The notes beneath the pieces were generated by a model. That model did no database searches and had not been told where the DNA came from. It was given only the letters and a program-made list of their open reading frames with translations. Positions 41,810 through 42,691 of a DNA stretch of 42,691 bases are shown here, in pieces; position 1 is the first letter of the stretch, and each line of letters begins with the position of its first letter. This DNA is from Terriglobales bacterium (GTDB taxonomy: Bacteria > Acidobacteriota > Terriglobia > Bryobacterales > Bryobacteraceae), in contig JAJFUV010000077.1 in the NCBI GenBank assembly GCA_021372245.1, positions 1 through 42,691 on the forward strand, given 5' to 3'. Position numbers and translations under genes: made by a program.

Positions 41810-42691
41810 ATGTCTGAAGCTGATGATGTCCGAAGCGAACGCTACAGAGAGATCTTGGTGCTCTCGCTCGCCCCCACGCTGGTTCTTGCATTGACCTTGG
41901 CGAGCTGGGGACTGGCCCACTGGAAGATCGGCCCGACATTCGTCAACGCGGCGCTGGCGCTTGGCGCTGTCTTCCTCGGAGGAATTCAGCGCTTCATCTC
42001 GGGCGTCAGAGACGCTCTCCGGGGCGCGATCACGACCAATGTCTTCATCACCGTTGCGCTTGCGGTCACGATTGCAACCGGTGAGTTCCGACCTGCGGCG
42101 GTCATCATTTTGATCATGGCGGTGGTCGGGGCACTCGAGTCGTACACCCTCGATAAGAGCCGCCGTAGCATTCGTGACCTGCTTCACCTCACGCCTCCAA
42201 CGGCTGTCGTTCGACGAGGCGATGTGGAGACCACTGTGCCGGTCCCCGAGCTGCAGGTGGGCGACGTCGTGATCGTGCGACCGGGCGAACGCATCCCTGT
42301 CGATGGCGTAGTCACTGCCGGATCTGGCACGGTCAACCAGGCACCTATCACCGGCGAATCGATGCCGGTTGAGAAGCTCAAGGGTAGCGAAGTCTTCGGT
42401 GGCACCCTCAACGAGACCGGGCGGCTCGAGGTGCGCACGGCCAAGATCGGCAGCGACACGACGCTCGCGCGGATCGTTCACCTCGTCGAGGAGGCCCAGG
42501 GGACCAAGGCGCCCATCCAGGGCATCGCCGACAGATTCACTGTCTGGTTTCTTCCTACCGTGCTGGTGCTCGCCATCGTCGGCTACCTCACCTCTGGCAA
42601 CATCAAGGTGGCCGTCGCCATCCTGCTCGTTGCCTGCCCCTGCGCCTTCTCCATTGCGACACCAACCGCGGTCACCGCCGGCATAGCCAAC
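41810..42691 (+). CDS. P1B-type heavy-metal translocating ATPase (partial)
   Basis: The first 294 codons of a metal-transporting P-type ATPase are visible; the gene continues off the right edge. There is no N-terminal HMA domain with CxxC; the protein enters the first membrane helices almost at once (YREILVLSLAPTLVLALTLA). The actuator domain has the TGES motif (181-184, APITGESMPVEKLKG) and the transmembrane metal site is CPC (276-278, LLVACPCAFSIATPTAV). CPC fits Cu, Zn/Cd/Pb or broader soft metals; helices needed to separate them lie partly outside the window. A GGGG stretch precedes the ATG. It belongs with the ars genes in the mobile metal-resistance segment. Confidence 0.92.
   Translation, partial: MSEADDVRSERYREILVLSLAPTLVLALTLASWGLAHWKIGPTFVNAALALGAVFLGGIQRFISGVRDALRGAITTNVFITVALAVTIATGEFRPAAVIILIMAVVGALESYTLDKSRRSIRDLLHLTPPTAVVRRGDVETTVPVPELQVGDVVIVRPGERIPVDGVVTAGSGTVNQAPITGESMPVEKLKGSEVFGGTLNETGRLEVRTAKIGSDTTLARIVHLVEEAQGTKAPIQGIADRFTVWFLPTVLVLAIVGYLTSGNIKVAVAILLVACPCAFSIATPTAVTAGIAN

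Noticed and set aside
41522..42481. 319-codon minus-strand open frame
   Set aside because: It covers the reverse complement of the Cys-rich peptide and P1B ATPase genes, both of which have clear motifs and ribosome-binding sites.

Overview
The window reads as chromosomal DNA of an acidobacterium, most likely from the Bryobacterales/Solibacter group. This rests on several traits: high G+C coding DNA, a VWFA-related protein of the type expanded in Acidobacteria, a PEP-CTERM secreted protein, Tat-exported sugar enzymes, tandem DUF4838 glycosidase-like proteins, and many small families separated by short gaps. The taxonomic call is inference from gene content; no rRNA or other marker gene is present.

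Layout. 1-2351 (minus): an M16 zinc-peptidase pair (one subunit cut by the left edge) and a small unknown protein. 2405-7484 (plus): a membrane-anchored MutS-like ATPase, then a tightly overlapping molybdenum-cofactor block (moeA, moaC, mogA/moaB type) and a VWFA-related secreted protein. 7506-10090 (minus): a PEP-CTERM protein, a low-molecular-weight phosphatase and a Memo-like protein. 10152-12503 (plus): a serine hydrolase fused to a NamZ-type exo-muramidase, ending in a perfect 10-bp hairpin. 12540-15804 (minus): a small basic protein preceded by two GTTC-N8-GAAC sites, an APC permease and a sodium:solute symporter. 16069-17355 (plus): a TPR-like periplasmic protein with a terminator. 17448-22985 (minus): an operon-like run of bifunctional nuclease, miaB, marC and a large DUF5107/TPR protein.

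23220-25951 (minus) is a visibly less G+C-rich island. It holds a small Cys/His protein, a PD-(D/E)XK-type protein and an RNase J-like beta-CASP metallo-hydrolase; the last two overlap by 4 bp. This cassette is the best candidate here for an undescribed nucleic-acid-processing or defence system. It is followed by a probable decayed coding remnant.

26384-38880 is a carbohydrate module: a Tat-exported beta-propeller protein; a translationally coupled Gfo/Idh/MocA oxidoreductase, SIS-domain isomerase and ROK kinase; a DinB-like protein; two DUF4838 proteins in tandem; two secreted proteins; and a Tat-exported galactonate-dehydratase-like enolase-superfamily enzyme. It probably imports or oxidises, isomerises and phosphorylates sugars released outside the cytoplasm.

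The right end carries a mobile metal-resistance segment. A tRNA-Gly(CCC) 3' fragment without its 5' half (39757-39801) has the form of an attachment site. To its right lie repeats that could be recombinase arm sites. Beyond them are arsR, a 43-aa Cys-containing small ORF coupled on both sides, an arsenate reductase fused to a thioredoxin-like domain, and, divergently, a 56-aa Cys-rich peptide and the start of a P1B-type metal ATPase that runs off the window.
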